Assembly: GCA_029582155.1 (NCBI GenBank)
Contig: CM055912.1
Span: 1,054,001 to 1,118,000, forward strand
DNA length: 64,000 bases
Source of the DNA: Panopea generosa
Lineage: Eukaryota > Mollusca > Bivalvia > Adapedonta > Hiatellidae
Direction: 5' to 3'
In this document: piece after piece, positions 22,258 to 32,956 of the stretch
Layout of the letters: every line of letters begins with the position of its first letter
How positions within the stretch are numbered: position 1 is the stretch's first letter
Notes under the pieces: generated by a model
Seen by the model: only the letters and a program-made list of their open reading frames with translations
The model's database searches: none
What the model was told of the DNA's origin: nothing
Translations under genes and position numbers: made by a program

Positions 22258-22323
22258 AAAATATCTGGACCGATTTTTTATTGAACTTTGAAAATATCTG
22301 GACCGATTTTTTATTAAACTTTG
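22258..22323. repeat. 33-bp direct tandem duplication
   Basis: AAAATATCTGGACCGATTTT plus TTATTGAACTTTG occurs twice in a row with one difference. Confidence 0.9.
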
Positions 22324-24278
22324 AAACAAAAACCGGTTTTGAACTTCAGAAATCGGTGCAAAAAACGAAAAAAAACGGCAATTTTAGAAGGCCTGCATGT
22401 TACATTTATATACATCAATATATCAAAATGAAACTCTTATCTGCTATTTTAAGGTATATCATGATTTACCAGTTGGAAGTGTAAAAAAAAAGAGTTAAGG
22501 ATCAAGGATGCATTTCACAAAAAAAAAAACAACATAGTAACAAACAAATATTTTATTACATATAAAGCAGCACTTGCGTGTTTATAGCCATACAACAATT
22601 ACCATAAACATTAAACAACAATTATTCATAATATTGTTAATATTCATCCAAATTAACCCGGATCCATAGTACCGAGTTTTGTTCCTGATGAGGCAGTGTC
22701 AGTTTCCTTACTTAATTCTTCTCCTATATATTTCTTATATGACATCAAATCCTCCGGTTTCTCTATCTTGGGAGGTTTCATCTTCAATGCATGAAATGCC
22801 TCCAATATCTTCTTCTGAGAAATTTACTTCCTTTCCTCCAGCAGCTTCTGTATCACTCATTATTACTATATTTCTATAACTATAGCTCTTCCAATAATAT
22901 CTGTCAAAATCCAGACCTTTTCACAACGTATATATTCAAACTGTCTTCATATAATTCAAAGACTGTATTCAACTTTTGATAAATAACACCTTTTCGCATT
23001 AATCAGTGTTCATCAGTTTGGGTTAAAATATTCAATCTCCAAACCTCATATATATTTCAAATTCAAATTAATCAACTTTCACTTAATTCAAAATTGCATT
23101 GTCTGAAATCTTCATATAATTCACTTAGGTTTTCACTCAACAATTCACTTAGTGTAGTAGGATCACTTAACTCACTTTTTCATTCAACTCAATATTCACT
23201 TTATATCACTAACTTAAGTCACTTTTGCATTAAATCCACAATTCAAATCAGTTCACTTAGGCACTAAGTCTCATTCAAACACAAATTCAAATATTTACTT
23301 CAATATGCCTTTCACTTTTAATTTCATTTACTTCATTATAGCACTAAGTCAAATTCAATTCTCAAGTTCTCTACACAACCAGTTTATTCTGTTTCAATCT
23401 AACTATAATTCACTTTTAAAGTCACAACATCAATCACCTTCAACTCAAATTTATTCAAACTCTATCACTAAATACCTTATGGCATTAACTATCTCATTTA
23501 CCTAAGTCAATATAGCATTCAATGAAACCAATATAAAAATATATATGTCAATATTGCTCAACATTTATTCTATATATGAATGCTAAGTTAAAATCTTTCT
23601 GCGCCGACTCATTTATTTAGTTAAGTCACTTTTGTATTTACTCATGCGTTCACTTAATATGCTTATGCAGTCACTATCAACTGATCAGAGTAAAAGTACA
23701 GTAGTACTAAAGTATTTCAAAGCTTCTATCTCAATCAAAGTGTACATTCACTTTTCACAAATGCCTACTTTCACTTTCAAAAAACCAATACACAATAACT
23801 ATCAGGTATCAATACCTCATCGATTATGATCTATTATTCTAATCCTTCCTTTCTATTGTAGTATTCTATACAATCATTAATCCATTCAATATATTGTTCA
23901 TTCAACTATGAAAAATCAATACCTGATTTCATCAATATCAAATATCAATTATCAAACTTAGTATTCAATATCAATATATTTCAATCAAATATATTTTCCA
24001 CTATATCACATACAAATTTAATGTTTCATTAAATCAATTTCAGAAATTTTAAATTAAAGAAAAAAGAAGATAGAAATTAAATTTAGTTTCAAACTTTTTA
24101 TTTCAATTAATAGTCTTATTGAATATTATTTTCCTTAATTATTCTGGACTGTATTTATTTATAAACACAAACTTACTTAAATGAAAAAATAATTTCACTT
24201 TAAATACCCACAAATGTTTATTGGTAATGTTCAACACAATTGGCAATTGTATAACTAACACCAGTCGATCACAAAACC
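22324..24278. repeat. AT-rich DNA with a TCA-biased low-complexity tract
   Basis: From about 22980 to 23800 the plus strand is strongly biased to T, C and A. Degenerate phrases such as TTCACTTA, ATTCAACT and TCACTTT recur without a fixed period. Open frames here are Ser/Thr/Phe/Ile-rich and look like by-products of composition. Confidence 0.5.
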
Positions 24279-24308
24279 TCACCTGTGAGCCTTCGGCTCA
24301 GGTGAGCT
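24279..24308. repeat. Hairpin of the AGCTCACC dispersed repeat
   Basis: CTCACCTGTGAGCC, a three-base loop TTC, and GGCTCAGGTGAG form a near-perfect stem with a two-base bulge. The same motif, decayed, opens the element at 34480. Confidence 0.75.
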
Positions 24309-26311
24309 AAAAAGGAGATCACCTTTGTAAATCAAATATGACAGGACAAAGAGGTCACATGATGAATATGTGAATAGTATACCTTTGGAACACATCTCAA
24401 ACAAGCAAAACAGGTTTTATTGAAACTTATGTAATTTCTACATCAAATCTATAGAAAACTGTTCAACCTTGAAAGTAAAAATCAGACAATATATAAAAGT
24501 TTGACCAAATGGAATATGAAAGTATTTCCAATACACAGCACTGAGGTTAAAATCAAGTTCAACCTGGTCTCATAAAATGTTTACAAACAGACTTTAAATT
24601 GGGACATTTTAAGAGATGTCTCTAAATGGCAATTTCGATGAGAATAGAGATATTAGTTAGATTGTTATAAGAAATACAAGAAATAGTAGAATAGGAATAA
24701 AGAGTTATTAAATAGGGTGTATGTTTAGTTAATGTGACATGTGACAGCTCTCTCACTGACAATATTGGCACTTTCACATGTATATACAGAAACTGTAGTT
24801 ATTCATAAACACAATTAAGCTGTGTAAACTAGTAAATATGTAAACGTATTGAAATGGCAACACTGTCTTTAACTATTACAGACTAACCGCAATTTCTGTA
24901 TAAAATTTTTTTAACTCACCAATCAGTTGATAACTGTATTTTACTGTAAAATAACCGTACTTTAACTTTAACTTTAAAATACCATAAAATGTCTTACTAT
25001 GCCACTATCACATACATTTTTCAACTGTTTTAAAAATGTTTCATCAAATATCATATATAGTTCTTCGATTTAGTTACTAAATTCACTGTTGAAAACTTCA
25101 AACAACGGTTTTTGTCACTTGTTATTGTTTTTCTCTCCCGCCGTCAAAATGAAAAGTGATAAAACTTTTCACACATCAAAATAGCACTGACACTGTAATA
25201 ATCACTGTTTATAAAAATACCTCGTTGGAGTAACTAAAATTGTCATCTGTCTTCTCCTGTTTAAACGTGAATCCAGAAATGTCCAGAAATACCAGAACAA
25301 AAATTCTGATAATGCAAAAAGAGAAAAATCTCTTTTACATGTTTAAAATCCATGATGAGGACAACTTAGCATTATAAAATAAGTCCATATTTCAAACTTC
25401 TGGTTGCTGGCTGAGTGTCATTGCTATGCTCCGCTCATATCACAATATCACAGTTAAGCGCCATTGTCACTCTGGTTGTTTTTACTGTTCTTAGTCCATT
25501 AATATTAAGTAAGTATAACTACAGGTGGGGGTAAAGGGTAGGTTCATCTCTGGTCCATTGTGTAGATAATAAGCCAAGGATATATGGTTTCAATCTCTTT
25601 AATCCAATATATCTCTAAAGATATTTAGCATCTTGAAAGTATACATTATGAACAATATCAATAATAAGGTAATACACATTACTGATACATCAAGTTACTG
25701 TATATATCATATTAAGCATATTGGATTACCGTATAGTTATATTAAGTTTATCTCTTATTCAAATAACAACAATACAGGTTAACTCATACATTTGTGTGAA
25801 GTGGCATATTACTAATATAAAACATATCTATTTAGGCAAAGTATGTCAACTTACATACACATCAAACATATACAATTACAGCTTATACATGTACATGACA
25901 AACACACAATTAGGCTTACCAAGTTGTGGACCTGAATATACTATTCCTATATACAAATACACCAGCTCAGCCTCTTCACACCACACATTACATGCTCTCT
26001 GTGAATCAGTTAGTTGTCTGTAAATGATTAAAAAGTTTACAGTGCAAATCAAGAATGATACAGTGATGCCATTTATGAAACACATGTACATTACTCAAAA
26101 TAAGCTAAACTGTCCAAAACAGAATAGGCCAAAAGCATTAAAGATAAAATCATCTGATGAGACATATTTACTTAATTGAATACATAATGAAAATCAACAA
26201 ACCTTACATCCAAATAAATCCTTTATAAAATCATTTAGATAACATTTAAACCCTCTGCAGAATCATACATTCATCCATTGTCATAACTTTCTAGGAATAG
26301 ATAAGCATGAA
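24309..26311. other. AT-rich intergenic DNA
   Basis: The first bases (AGCTAAAAAGGAGATCACC) continue the AGCTCACC repeat. Around 25130-25480 a few CpG-containing phrases (CTCCCGCCGTCAAAATG, AAGCGCCATTGTC) are seen but no gene could be built. The 100-residue frame at 25721-26023 has no recognisable motif. Confidence 0.35.
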
Positions 26312-26436
26312 TGAAACAGTGTGTATGTAACCTACTAGGAGAGGAATTTATGTAAACGGTTCAGTTAGCTCAGATGTAAGCGAAGGGTCACGATTCGAGT
26401 CCCAGACTGGCTACATATTTTTCTCGTCCTGTAACA
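26312..26436 (+). repeat. TRIM 5' LTR (125 bp)
   Basis: Starts TGAAACAGTG and ends CCTGTAACA. Compared with the 3' LTR it lacks 17-18 nt in the middle of the tRNA-like part (the anticodon 5' side), so its tRNA fold is broken. The B box remains as GATTCGAGTCC. Confidence 0.7.
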
Positions 26437-26542
26437 TTGGCGCCCAGTGAGGGACTGTGACTGATATATATTCCGAGAAACATTTCACATGATTCTGTTC
26501 TCTATGGAAATTCGGGACGAATTCCAAATTTGTGAGGGAATA

Positions 26543-26683
26543 TGTCACAGTGTGTATGTAACCTATAGGAGAGGAATTTATGTAAGCGTATGATTAGCTC
26601 AGAAGGTAGAGCATTTGCCCTGTAAGCGAAGGGTCCCAGGTTTGAGTCCCGGACTGGCTGCATATTTTTCTCGTCCTGTAACA
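26543..26683 (+). repeat. TRIM 3' LTR (141 bp) with tRNA-Thr-like core
   Basis: Starts TGTCACAGTG and ends CCTGTAACA. From about 26594 it contains A box TAGCTCAGAAGG, D stem GCTC/GAGC, anticodon stem TTTGC/GCGAA around loop CCTGTAA (anticodon TGT, Thr), and T stem CCAGG/CCCGG with B box GGTTTGAGTCC. The 3' acceptor side ACTGGCT is present, but the 5' acceptor strand does not match it. Confidence 0.7.
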
Positions 26684-27559
26684 TTATTTACTTTGTTGCA
26701 AATACCTGGGTTTTTTTCAACCAAGTTACACTCAAAATGTATTTGACTGAAGTTATCACCTTCCAGGACAATGTTTACACGAGGATATTTTTTCTAGAGG
26801 AGAATTTTATATATGCACCAGTAACTGGTACCAAAATGGCCTAAATCTTTTTTGTGTACATGTTCAACCGGGCCAAATAACACATGATTTGATGGGTGTA
26901 CGTTGTATTTGGAATGACAATCTATCAAATACAAAAAGGTAAGCAGAAGCAAAATGATTTTGTTATTTTTTTACAGTTATTTTACGGTAAGTACACCGGT
27001 AATACTGTCAAGAAGCATATAAACACATTACCTTTGATGACCATAATGCAGTTTGACCATTTTCCTACTCAAAATTAGAGATATACATACAATAAGATAC
27101 TCACAATCTTTAACTTTATTTTTATCCATATAGAAAAAAGTATTTTTTGCATATGCCATAATAATGAGGTCATTTATATTTTGCAAATTCCACATGGGTA
27201 CCCATGTATCGAGTATTAACCCCTGCATTGAATAGTTGATAATATAGAATAGTGATTAATGTAATGAATATGCATAGACAACCGCCAAATAATCACGTAA
27301 TGAAATAGTCGCTTGTCACGTGATAATTTAGCTTCAAATATATCTGTGCAATATTTGCAAATGCTGAAGTTCAGGTTTGCAATTGTTTTGACCTGTCTAG
27401 ATCTTTTTTCTTGCGTTCCGTAAACGCATATGTATAAAATGTGTGTGAATATATATGCAGGTGCTCGTATGTGTTAATCACGAGACGAAAACATCCGGGG
27501 ATGCGCTAGAAGGAACCTTTTGCTAGACAAAATCTTGTTTGCTTACATACGTTTCCGAA
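26684..27559. other. AT-rich intergenic DNA, CpG rising towards 27.4 kb
   Basis: No gene seen. From about 27290 CpG-containing phrases appear (AATCACGTAATG, GTCACGTGATAA, TTGCGTTCCGTAAACGC), leading into the promoter-like stretch. Confidence 0.35.
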
Positions 27560-27728
27560 AGTGATCGCCATTTTGTCAGTTCAGCCGAAGTATTTCTATA
27601 AACTTTGTTTTGATTGGTCAATACGGACGGGGACACCTCAGAATCAATCGGATTTCCGTAATCGTTCGAACGTTTCGATTGGGCGGAAAATTTGGCGCAA
27701 TTCTAGGCACAATTTTCACGAGGACAAA
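27560..27728 (+). promoter_or_regulatory. Probable promoter and 5' leader
   Basis: Within about 170 bp there are a YY1-like CGCCATTTTG (27567), an inverted CCAAT box GATTGGTCAA (27611), a second inverted CCAAT with adjoining GC box GATTGGGCGG (27677), and an E2F-like TTTGGCGC (27691). CpG density is far above the surrounding DNA. No TATA box is at a convincing distance. The cluster lies immediately before an ATG in good context. Confidence 0.5.
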
Positions 27729-27896
27729 ATGGCAGATGGAAACTGCAGAAAAGTTCATGTTTTTGTATTTATTTTGCATTTAACCTGGACAATATTCGAT
27801 GCATTTTCGTTTGCGAAGAAGATGGACATTCCAGCAACTGAGAGTAAATTGCCTCGAAAACAAGGGGCCGCATACAAGTCAGTTCAACTGTTCCAG
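27729..27896 (+). CDS. Probable first coding exon, unidentified membrane or secreted protein
   Basis: The ATG at 27729 has the context AAAATGG. 56 codons run to TTCCAG|GTATGT, a strong splice donor at 27896/27897. The peptide begins MADGNCRKVH, has a hydrophobic stretch of about 18 residues (VFVFILHLTWTIFDAFSF), then a polar KKMDIPATESKLPRKQGAAY segment and ends KSVQLFQ. This is either a signal peptide or a first membrane segment. The layout of one early membrane segment, then a short polar loop, loosely resembles the AIG1/ADTRP family, but the similarity is too weak to name it. Later exons were not found; they may lie beyond the repeats or outside the window. The promoter-like sites directly upstream support a real gene start. 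Confidence 0.5.
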
Positions 27897-28176
27897 GTAT
27901 GTTCAAGAAAATCTCAGTATGATATTTTTTACCGGTTTTAGATAACTTAAGAATCTTCGATATAAACACTGAAAGGAAAAAGAAATTATTTAAATTATTT
28001 CATTATTGGCTAAGTTTATTCATGTGATGGAAAATGAACTGATTTTTTCTTATTTTTTTGCTTTGAAATGAATTAAATGTTGTTTTTTATTCAACAATAT
28101 GATGAAATATAAATATACAAAATTTATATGTAATACATTTATTGTTCCTTGACGTGTCGGAGTTTATAGGTATGTC
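27897..28176. other. Start of the putative first intron
   Basis: AT-rich sequence after the GTATGT donor, with no recognisable feature before the hAT-like element. Confidence 0.35.
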
Positions 28177-29245
28177 CAGGGCTCGAATTTAAGCACTCGC
28201 CACTCGCAAAATGCGAGCTGTATTTTGAAAATGCGAGTTGAAATTACTTAAGCTGGCATTTTTTTGCGAGTGGATTTCAAGTTGAGAAAATTACTGATTG
28301 TATTCATTTTATTGTTTTTTGAAAAAAAAACAAGTATTATCCTGGTAAAAATAACGGATTCTTGTCAATTTTACCAAATTACCCCCTGGCAGCATGATTG
28401 TCAATGACGTGTATTAAATATTTAATGTGTAGACTGCGTCCAATTGTTTTTGATATCGAGTTTATTCTTCAAAAAAGGAAGTAAAGTTAAAACCCGTCGA
28501 CAACATAATGAGTAGACTGCATCTAGCTTGATCGATCGCGCACTCACTCTATAAAATAAAAGTTAAGTTGAAACCAGTCAACTTTATTGTTTACATATTT
28601 TGTCAGCTGTTAAACTTGACAATGACAAAAACGGTGTGTCAATTGTAGAAACCATGCGATCAACAATTACTATGATAACTATATTACTATGATATCAGAA
28701 CATTTATACATGTTACTATGATATCAGAACATTTATACATGTTAAACAATCGTCCTTGGCTAGATCAAGATCTTATTTTAAAACGAAAGGCCATTGGCTA
28801 TATTAATTCTATAAATAGAAATGTGTATATGTCCAATCTCAGTCTCTGTGTACTTGTTATTGTTGAATCCATGATTCATATTTTGGTTTTGTTAAAAGTG
28901 TTTATTTATGATATATCATTGTATGCATTTATTTATGGTAGTATAATAAATAACAAAGACAATTTTATTTTTTAAAATATTTTGTTTTGTAAAGTACTGC
29001 TTTGAATTTTACCATTACATATATAATAACCTTGATACCATTGTCTATAAATAAAAAAAAAAGCTAATAATGCATATTAAATAACATGCAGACTTTGAAA
29101 CAATTAATTTTGTGTTTATTTAGACATTTAGGACTACAAGTTTCTGCGAAAATTGGTTTGGCTAGTTGTTTTCAAATTTGGCCAGTTAAAACTTTAGGCA
29201 CTGGCCAAAATTGCCAGTGCCCAAAAAAGTTAAATTCTAGCCTTG
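28177..29245. mobile_element. Non-autonomous hAT-like element
   Basis: Begins CAGGGCTCGAATTTAA and ends with the inverse of CAAGGCTAGAATTTAA, matching about 13 of 16 positions. CAGGGCTCGAA is a common hAT-type end. The flanks GGTATGTC and ATTATGTA share TATGT in register, consistent with a decayed 8-bp target duplication. The interior (about 1.07 kb) is AT-rich and non-coding, with a 29-bp duplication at 28686-28742. Near both ends are phrases repeating the end sequence (CACTCGCCACTCGC; GGCACTGGCCAAAATTGCCAGTGCC). Confidence 0.6.
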
Positions 29246-29484
29246 ATTATGTATACTTTCTTTCTCCTTTCACTGTATATCATTGCTAAAAGGATGTTGA
29301 CACTAAATGCATTTAAATAACTACCAAAAAGATATTGTGTTGCAACGTCTCAGGAAATGTGTTCATTCACTTTTAAATAGAAATAAATCTACATAAACGA
29401 AATCGTGGAGTTCCATCCCTCGTCTATATTGTAGTGTATATGATTATGTCGCCATTCAAATTAGATCACATTAAATTAAATATA
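29246..29484. other. Short intergenic stretch
   Basis: Nothing seen. Confidence 0.35.
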
Positions 29485-29750
29485 CTGTCTTCTAAGGCCT
29501 GGTTAAGGCATCCATATCGGAAGTGGGAGTCAAAGGTTCAAAACCTAGTGGGAACGCTTGGGTTTTGTCTGATGCGGTTGATTGCTGACTCAGCAGCTAG
29601 AAAAATTGAGGGATACCGAATGTCGAACAGTCAGACACTTGGAAGGATGTCTTTTGGGAAGTAACTGTGTACAACATAAAGGTCTTATAAGGCCGGTATG
29701 GCTGGCCCTTTCAATAAGGGTGACACTATAATAAAACACTTTATTTTTAT
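29485..29750 (+). mobile_element. tRNA-derived SINE (family 4)
   Basis: A tRNA-like head with GGTTAAGGCATCC and a B-box-like AGGTTCAAAACC near 29536 is followed by a body and a tail near 29700-29745 reading CCCTTTCAATAAGGGTGACA and AATAAAACACTTTATTT. The A-box region is decayed. Confidence 0.5.
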
Positions 29751-29863
29751 TCTTCAACCAAAATGGTGTCACAAGATTTCGATCACATGACTGAAAAAAG
29801 ATGTAATGTGTAAAACAATTTTTTATCAGTATTTTAGCTTGATTAGAATATATATTTTAAATA

Positions 29864-30030
29864 TGGAGCGGTGGTTCAGTGTTAGATAATCAGAGCTATG
29901 TATGGTGTCCTTGAGCAAGATGCTTTTCAGCATATGCTTAGTACTGGTTCTAACCAGGAAGACTTTGAGCATGATTTGCCTGAGTTGTAAGAACTTGTTT
30001 CACAATCGAAGTAAAATAAATAAGTTTTAA
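29864..30030 (+). mobile_element. SINE fragment (family 5)
   Basis: Starts GGAGCGGTGGTTCAGTGTTA, a tRNA-like head lacking its B box. It continues with GGTGTCCTTGAGCAAGATGC, a phrase typical of one SINE class, and ends TTCACAATCGAAGTAAAATAAATAAG. A deletion removes the middle of the tRNA part. Confidence 0.6.
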
Positions 30031-30585
30031 ACTTCATATATTAAACGCTGTGCATTAATCTCATTATAATATTAATAGAAAGACGGTAAATTGCAAAATA
30101 ATAGAGCCAACACATTTGTTTCGGCCATATGAGTTTGAGTGATTGGAGTGACCATAATTATAAAAGGTGGGACAAGGTTGAAAACAAAAAATGTTGGAAT
30201 TTTTTTACAGAAAAGGTAGAAACAAAAACATAATAATAACATAGCATAGAAATTGAAATATGATGGAGAAGTTATTCATGAGTGGCAAAATTTTCATATT
30301 GATATTTAAGCAAGTTACACTTTAATGGTGCTATTGAAAGTTTAAAATGACAATATATTCTTGTCTTTTTTTGTTGCTACAATCATTAATCCCATTAACA
30401 TTTAAATGCACTATGTAAAGTTGAAAAATGACAACAAAAAGTCAAGTTTATGCTCATTTTATTTTGGTGCTATAGTTTGGTAAACACCTAAAATGGTTCC
30501 ATTTTAATCTTAAAAATGTAAGAAGTTAAAGCATGAAGGGATACACCGCACTCACTCCCTTTTGTCCAATGTCTACCATAGCGCA
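30031..30585. other. AT-rich DNA without recognisable features
   Basis: Nothing seen. Confidence 0.35.
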
Positions 30586-30748
30586 TTAACAAATTCCTGG
30601 GGAAGTGACTGGCGTTCTCTTTGACCATCCACCATCACATATCACAGTTATGCATGGGACACCATCGTCAAAATTACCCTTTTCAATCGCAAGTCTCCTT
30701 TCATCCACTCCTGCCATTGTAAATTCATCCTTCAACCCACCTACACCC
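30586..30748 (-). pseudogene. Mutator-like transposase fragment
   Basis: The minus-strand frame reads GLKDEFTMAGVDERRLAIEK, then GNFDDGVPCITVICDGGWSKR, then stops at 30586. The pattern of an acidic/basic helix with LAIE.G, then DGVP.ITV..DGGWSKR, is the conserved core of the animal Mutator-like transposase domain, where the Asp after ITV is a presumed catalytic residue. Only about 50 codons survive; the continuation after SKR is lost by frameshift and stop. No matching terminal repeats were found nearby, so this is an isolated relic. Confidence 0.6.
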
Positions 30749-31430
30749 TATATTATCATGAATTTGTGGAATGTTCATGCTTACATTTAAAACACGGGCA
30801 AAAAGAACAGACCTTGGTAAACTCCACATCTGATATTTTTTCAATATTTTGTTTTTAAATCTATGCTCAACTCATCATATATAACAAAAAATAAAATAAA
30901 TAAAAAAGTGACAAACTGTTTTCAGAGAGCCCCAGATAACATTCTAAGCCGATGAGTAATTACTCCTCAAAATCAGAGTAGAACAGTATTCTTGAGATTT
31001 TCAGAATAGTGATGTGTATTGCGCATTTTGATATACAACCAGTGAAGGGATGACACTTTAATGTTAAATCATTAATAAATTATTGTTTTTATCAACAGCT
31101 TGCTGGGCAAACTGCAATTGCCATTAGACCATCCTTAAATTGTTTGACATACTCCTCCCTTCTCACTCAAAATTGCAGCTACCCAAACTCTGTTATTAAC
31201 TTTCATAGTGTTATTTTTTTCACAATTTTAGTCCATTTTTCTTTAAAATGACTGCAAAATAAAATTTTAGCAAATCTACCTACCCACATGAAAAATACTA
31301 GGTTGGAGTACAGCAAGCAAATGTTTTTTAAGGATAGTCTTACATAATGGTTTTGTCATTTTTATTAGGACCATCGTTGGTCGTTTTTGTTTGAATGCAG
31401 GTTACATGATTTACCATTTCCTTTAATAAA
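30749..31430. other. AT-rich DNA without recognisable features
   Basis: Nothing convincing. CTACCTACCCACATG near 31276 recalls the CCTACCTACC phrase at 63495. Confidence 0.35.
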
Positions 31431-31540
31431 CTCCTGACCTAGCCCGATTAAGTAAGTTTTGAATGGACAGCTTTATTATTATTTGGCTATCAGATCTGCT
31501 GTCCATGAAATATTTTTAAAGGCTCCTTAGAGACGTGTAA
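31431..31540 (+). repeat. Dispersed hairpin repeat, forward copy
   Basis: GGACAGC (31464) and GCTGTCC (31500) flank TTTATTATTATTTGGCTATC and AGATCT. The inverse copy lies at 60420-60545, with the same hairpin arms and AAGGCTCCTT at the outer end. Confidence 0.6.
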
Positions 31541-31974
31541 TATGTCACTAACTCCTGACTTTGACCTAAGCAGAATCATCATCTTTTTTTATGAAAAACA
31601 AACTTAATTTAGTTTGTTTTTGAGTTTTTTTTGTGTCATGTTTACAGTTTATTTGTTGACAATCACTTTATTGATACTTTTATTTTGTGGCAAAATGTGA
31701 TGGGGTGGTACTAAAATTCGGGTCATGTTCCAACTGGCCAAGCCACATTCCGGCTGCAAAGAAAAGACGAGTTCCGGCAGAGTTTTACTGGTAACTTTTA
31801 ATTCCTATGTCTCATTTGACTGCCAAACCTACATTAAAAAATAGTTCCGGTTTTCAACAAAACACTGTTTTTTTAGGCACATTTACTAATGACATTTCTT
31901 TATCAATTCTTGATACATGGTAAGTGTAATCAGTACATGTATTTGTAATAAATAAGCCCGTGTAGTTCCAGCTA
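31541..31974. other. Intergenic DNA without recognisable features
   Basis: The phrases GTTCCAACTGGCC, CATTCCGGCTGCAAAG and AGTTCCGGCAGAG near 31726-31785 form a decayed short motif series. No coding function seen. Confidence 0.3.
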
Positions 31975-32385
31975 AGAATAGAATCAATGCCGATCTCTGC
32001 AGAGGGGTAGGAATCCTCTGAATGGGTCTCGTGATCATTTTATCATTTTTGTCATGTTCATTATTGTGGTTAAATTAACAGTCCCTGCGTGGTTCCAGGA
32101 AGCCATATGAGTGATGGTTAGAATAGAATCACTGGCTTGAACATGTCGTAAGAAGCAACAATTTGAGTAATACGATAGAATTTGCTGAAACTCTGCAGTT
32201 CTGTAGGTATCAAGGTTCTAGGTTCATACTGAATATTCATTTGTTGATGTTTTGTTATTATCGGTACATTAATTTGTTGGGGTTTTTTTACATGTAGGGT
32301 GAACCTGGAATCCTCCTGTTGGCATCAAATAACCTATAATGTGTTGGTACGTCGTAAAACACCATTCGTTTATTCATTGTAATAA
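31975..32385 (+). mobile_element. Dispersed SINE-like repeat, forward copy
   Basis: The inverted counterpart of 14860-15125. It ends GTCGTAAAACACCATTCGTT followed by TATTCATTG, a tail form common to short retroelements. The head is not clearly tRNA-like. Confidence 0.6.
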
Positions 32386-32956
32386 ATATAGCAGTTGAGG
32401 AGAAAGATAAATGTGGCCACATTTTTTTCGTTGTTGAAGCAGCACTGTGCTTGAACTGGTAGTTGTGTAGTGATATAATGTTAAGAGGCCAAATTTTACG
32501 TTGTGAGAATAATATTTAGGCCAAAACAAAACAATACTGTGGTTCCGGTTACCCGACCGACCCTGTCTTTTTGGCCTGGCACTAAATTATTTTATGGCAT
32601 TTTCTGGCAGTCACAAGCCGAATTGACTACTTTCCAGTTTCCGATACAGGAATACGGCATAAGGTAAATCCAATAATATTTTCACAAATGTATAATTCAC
32701 TGCTTGCAAAACGGTTTTTCGTGATATTGGAAAAGCATGGAAAATGGCCTTTTTCTGCGGCGGCAGTTCTGGCCATTATATTCAGTGCTCCAAGAATAGG
32801 ATAGCCCGATGTCCGGGGCTTGTCAAATCTGGGACTGGGCATGTGCCTTTTTCAAAGTTACTTGCACGCCAGGCTTGTCTTAAAAAATCAGACAAGCTAG
32901 TTTTCACAATACATTACATAACAGATGTGAAAGTTTGGTTACCATCTGTTATGTAA
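32386..32956. other. Dispersed repeat with two hairpins
   Basis: GCTTGTCT, TAAAAAATC, AGACAAGC (32874-32898) is a perfect 8-bp hairpin. ATTACATAACAGATG (32913) and CATCTGTTATGTAAT (32943) form a perfect 15-bp stem around a 15-nt loop. The frames at 32627-32956 have no recognisable motif. Confidence 0.45.

Larger units (their letters stand above)
26312..26683 (+). mobile_element. Miniature LTR retrotransposon (TRIM) with tRNA-like LTRs
   Basis: Two direct repeats, each starting TG and ending CA, flank a 106-bp interior with no coding capacity. The interior starts with a primer-binding-site-like TGGCGCCCAGTGAGGGAC at 26438, matching 14 of 18 positions of the site complementary to the 3' end of tRNA-Lys. 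It ends with a purine-rich GTGAGGGAATA just before the second LTR, after GGGACGAATTCC, a phrase familiar from Ty3/Gypsy elements. Total length (372 bp) and LTR length fit TRIMs. Both LTRs contain a tRNA-Thr-like sequence with A and B boxes. No target-site duplication is visible, so the copy may be old or rearranged. It would need proteins from an autonomous element. Confidence 0.7.

Noticed and set aside
32627..32842. 71-codon minus-strand frame
   Set aside because: Looks like repeat-derived sequence. No motif, start context or splice sites support a gene.
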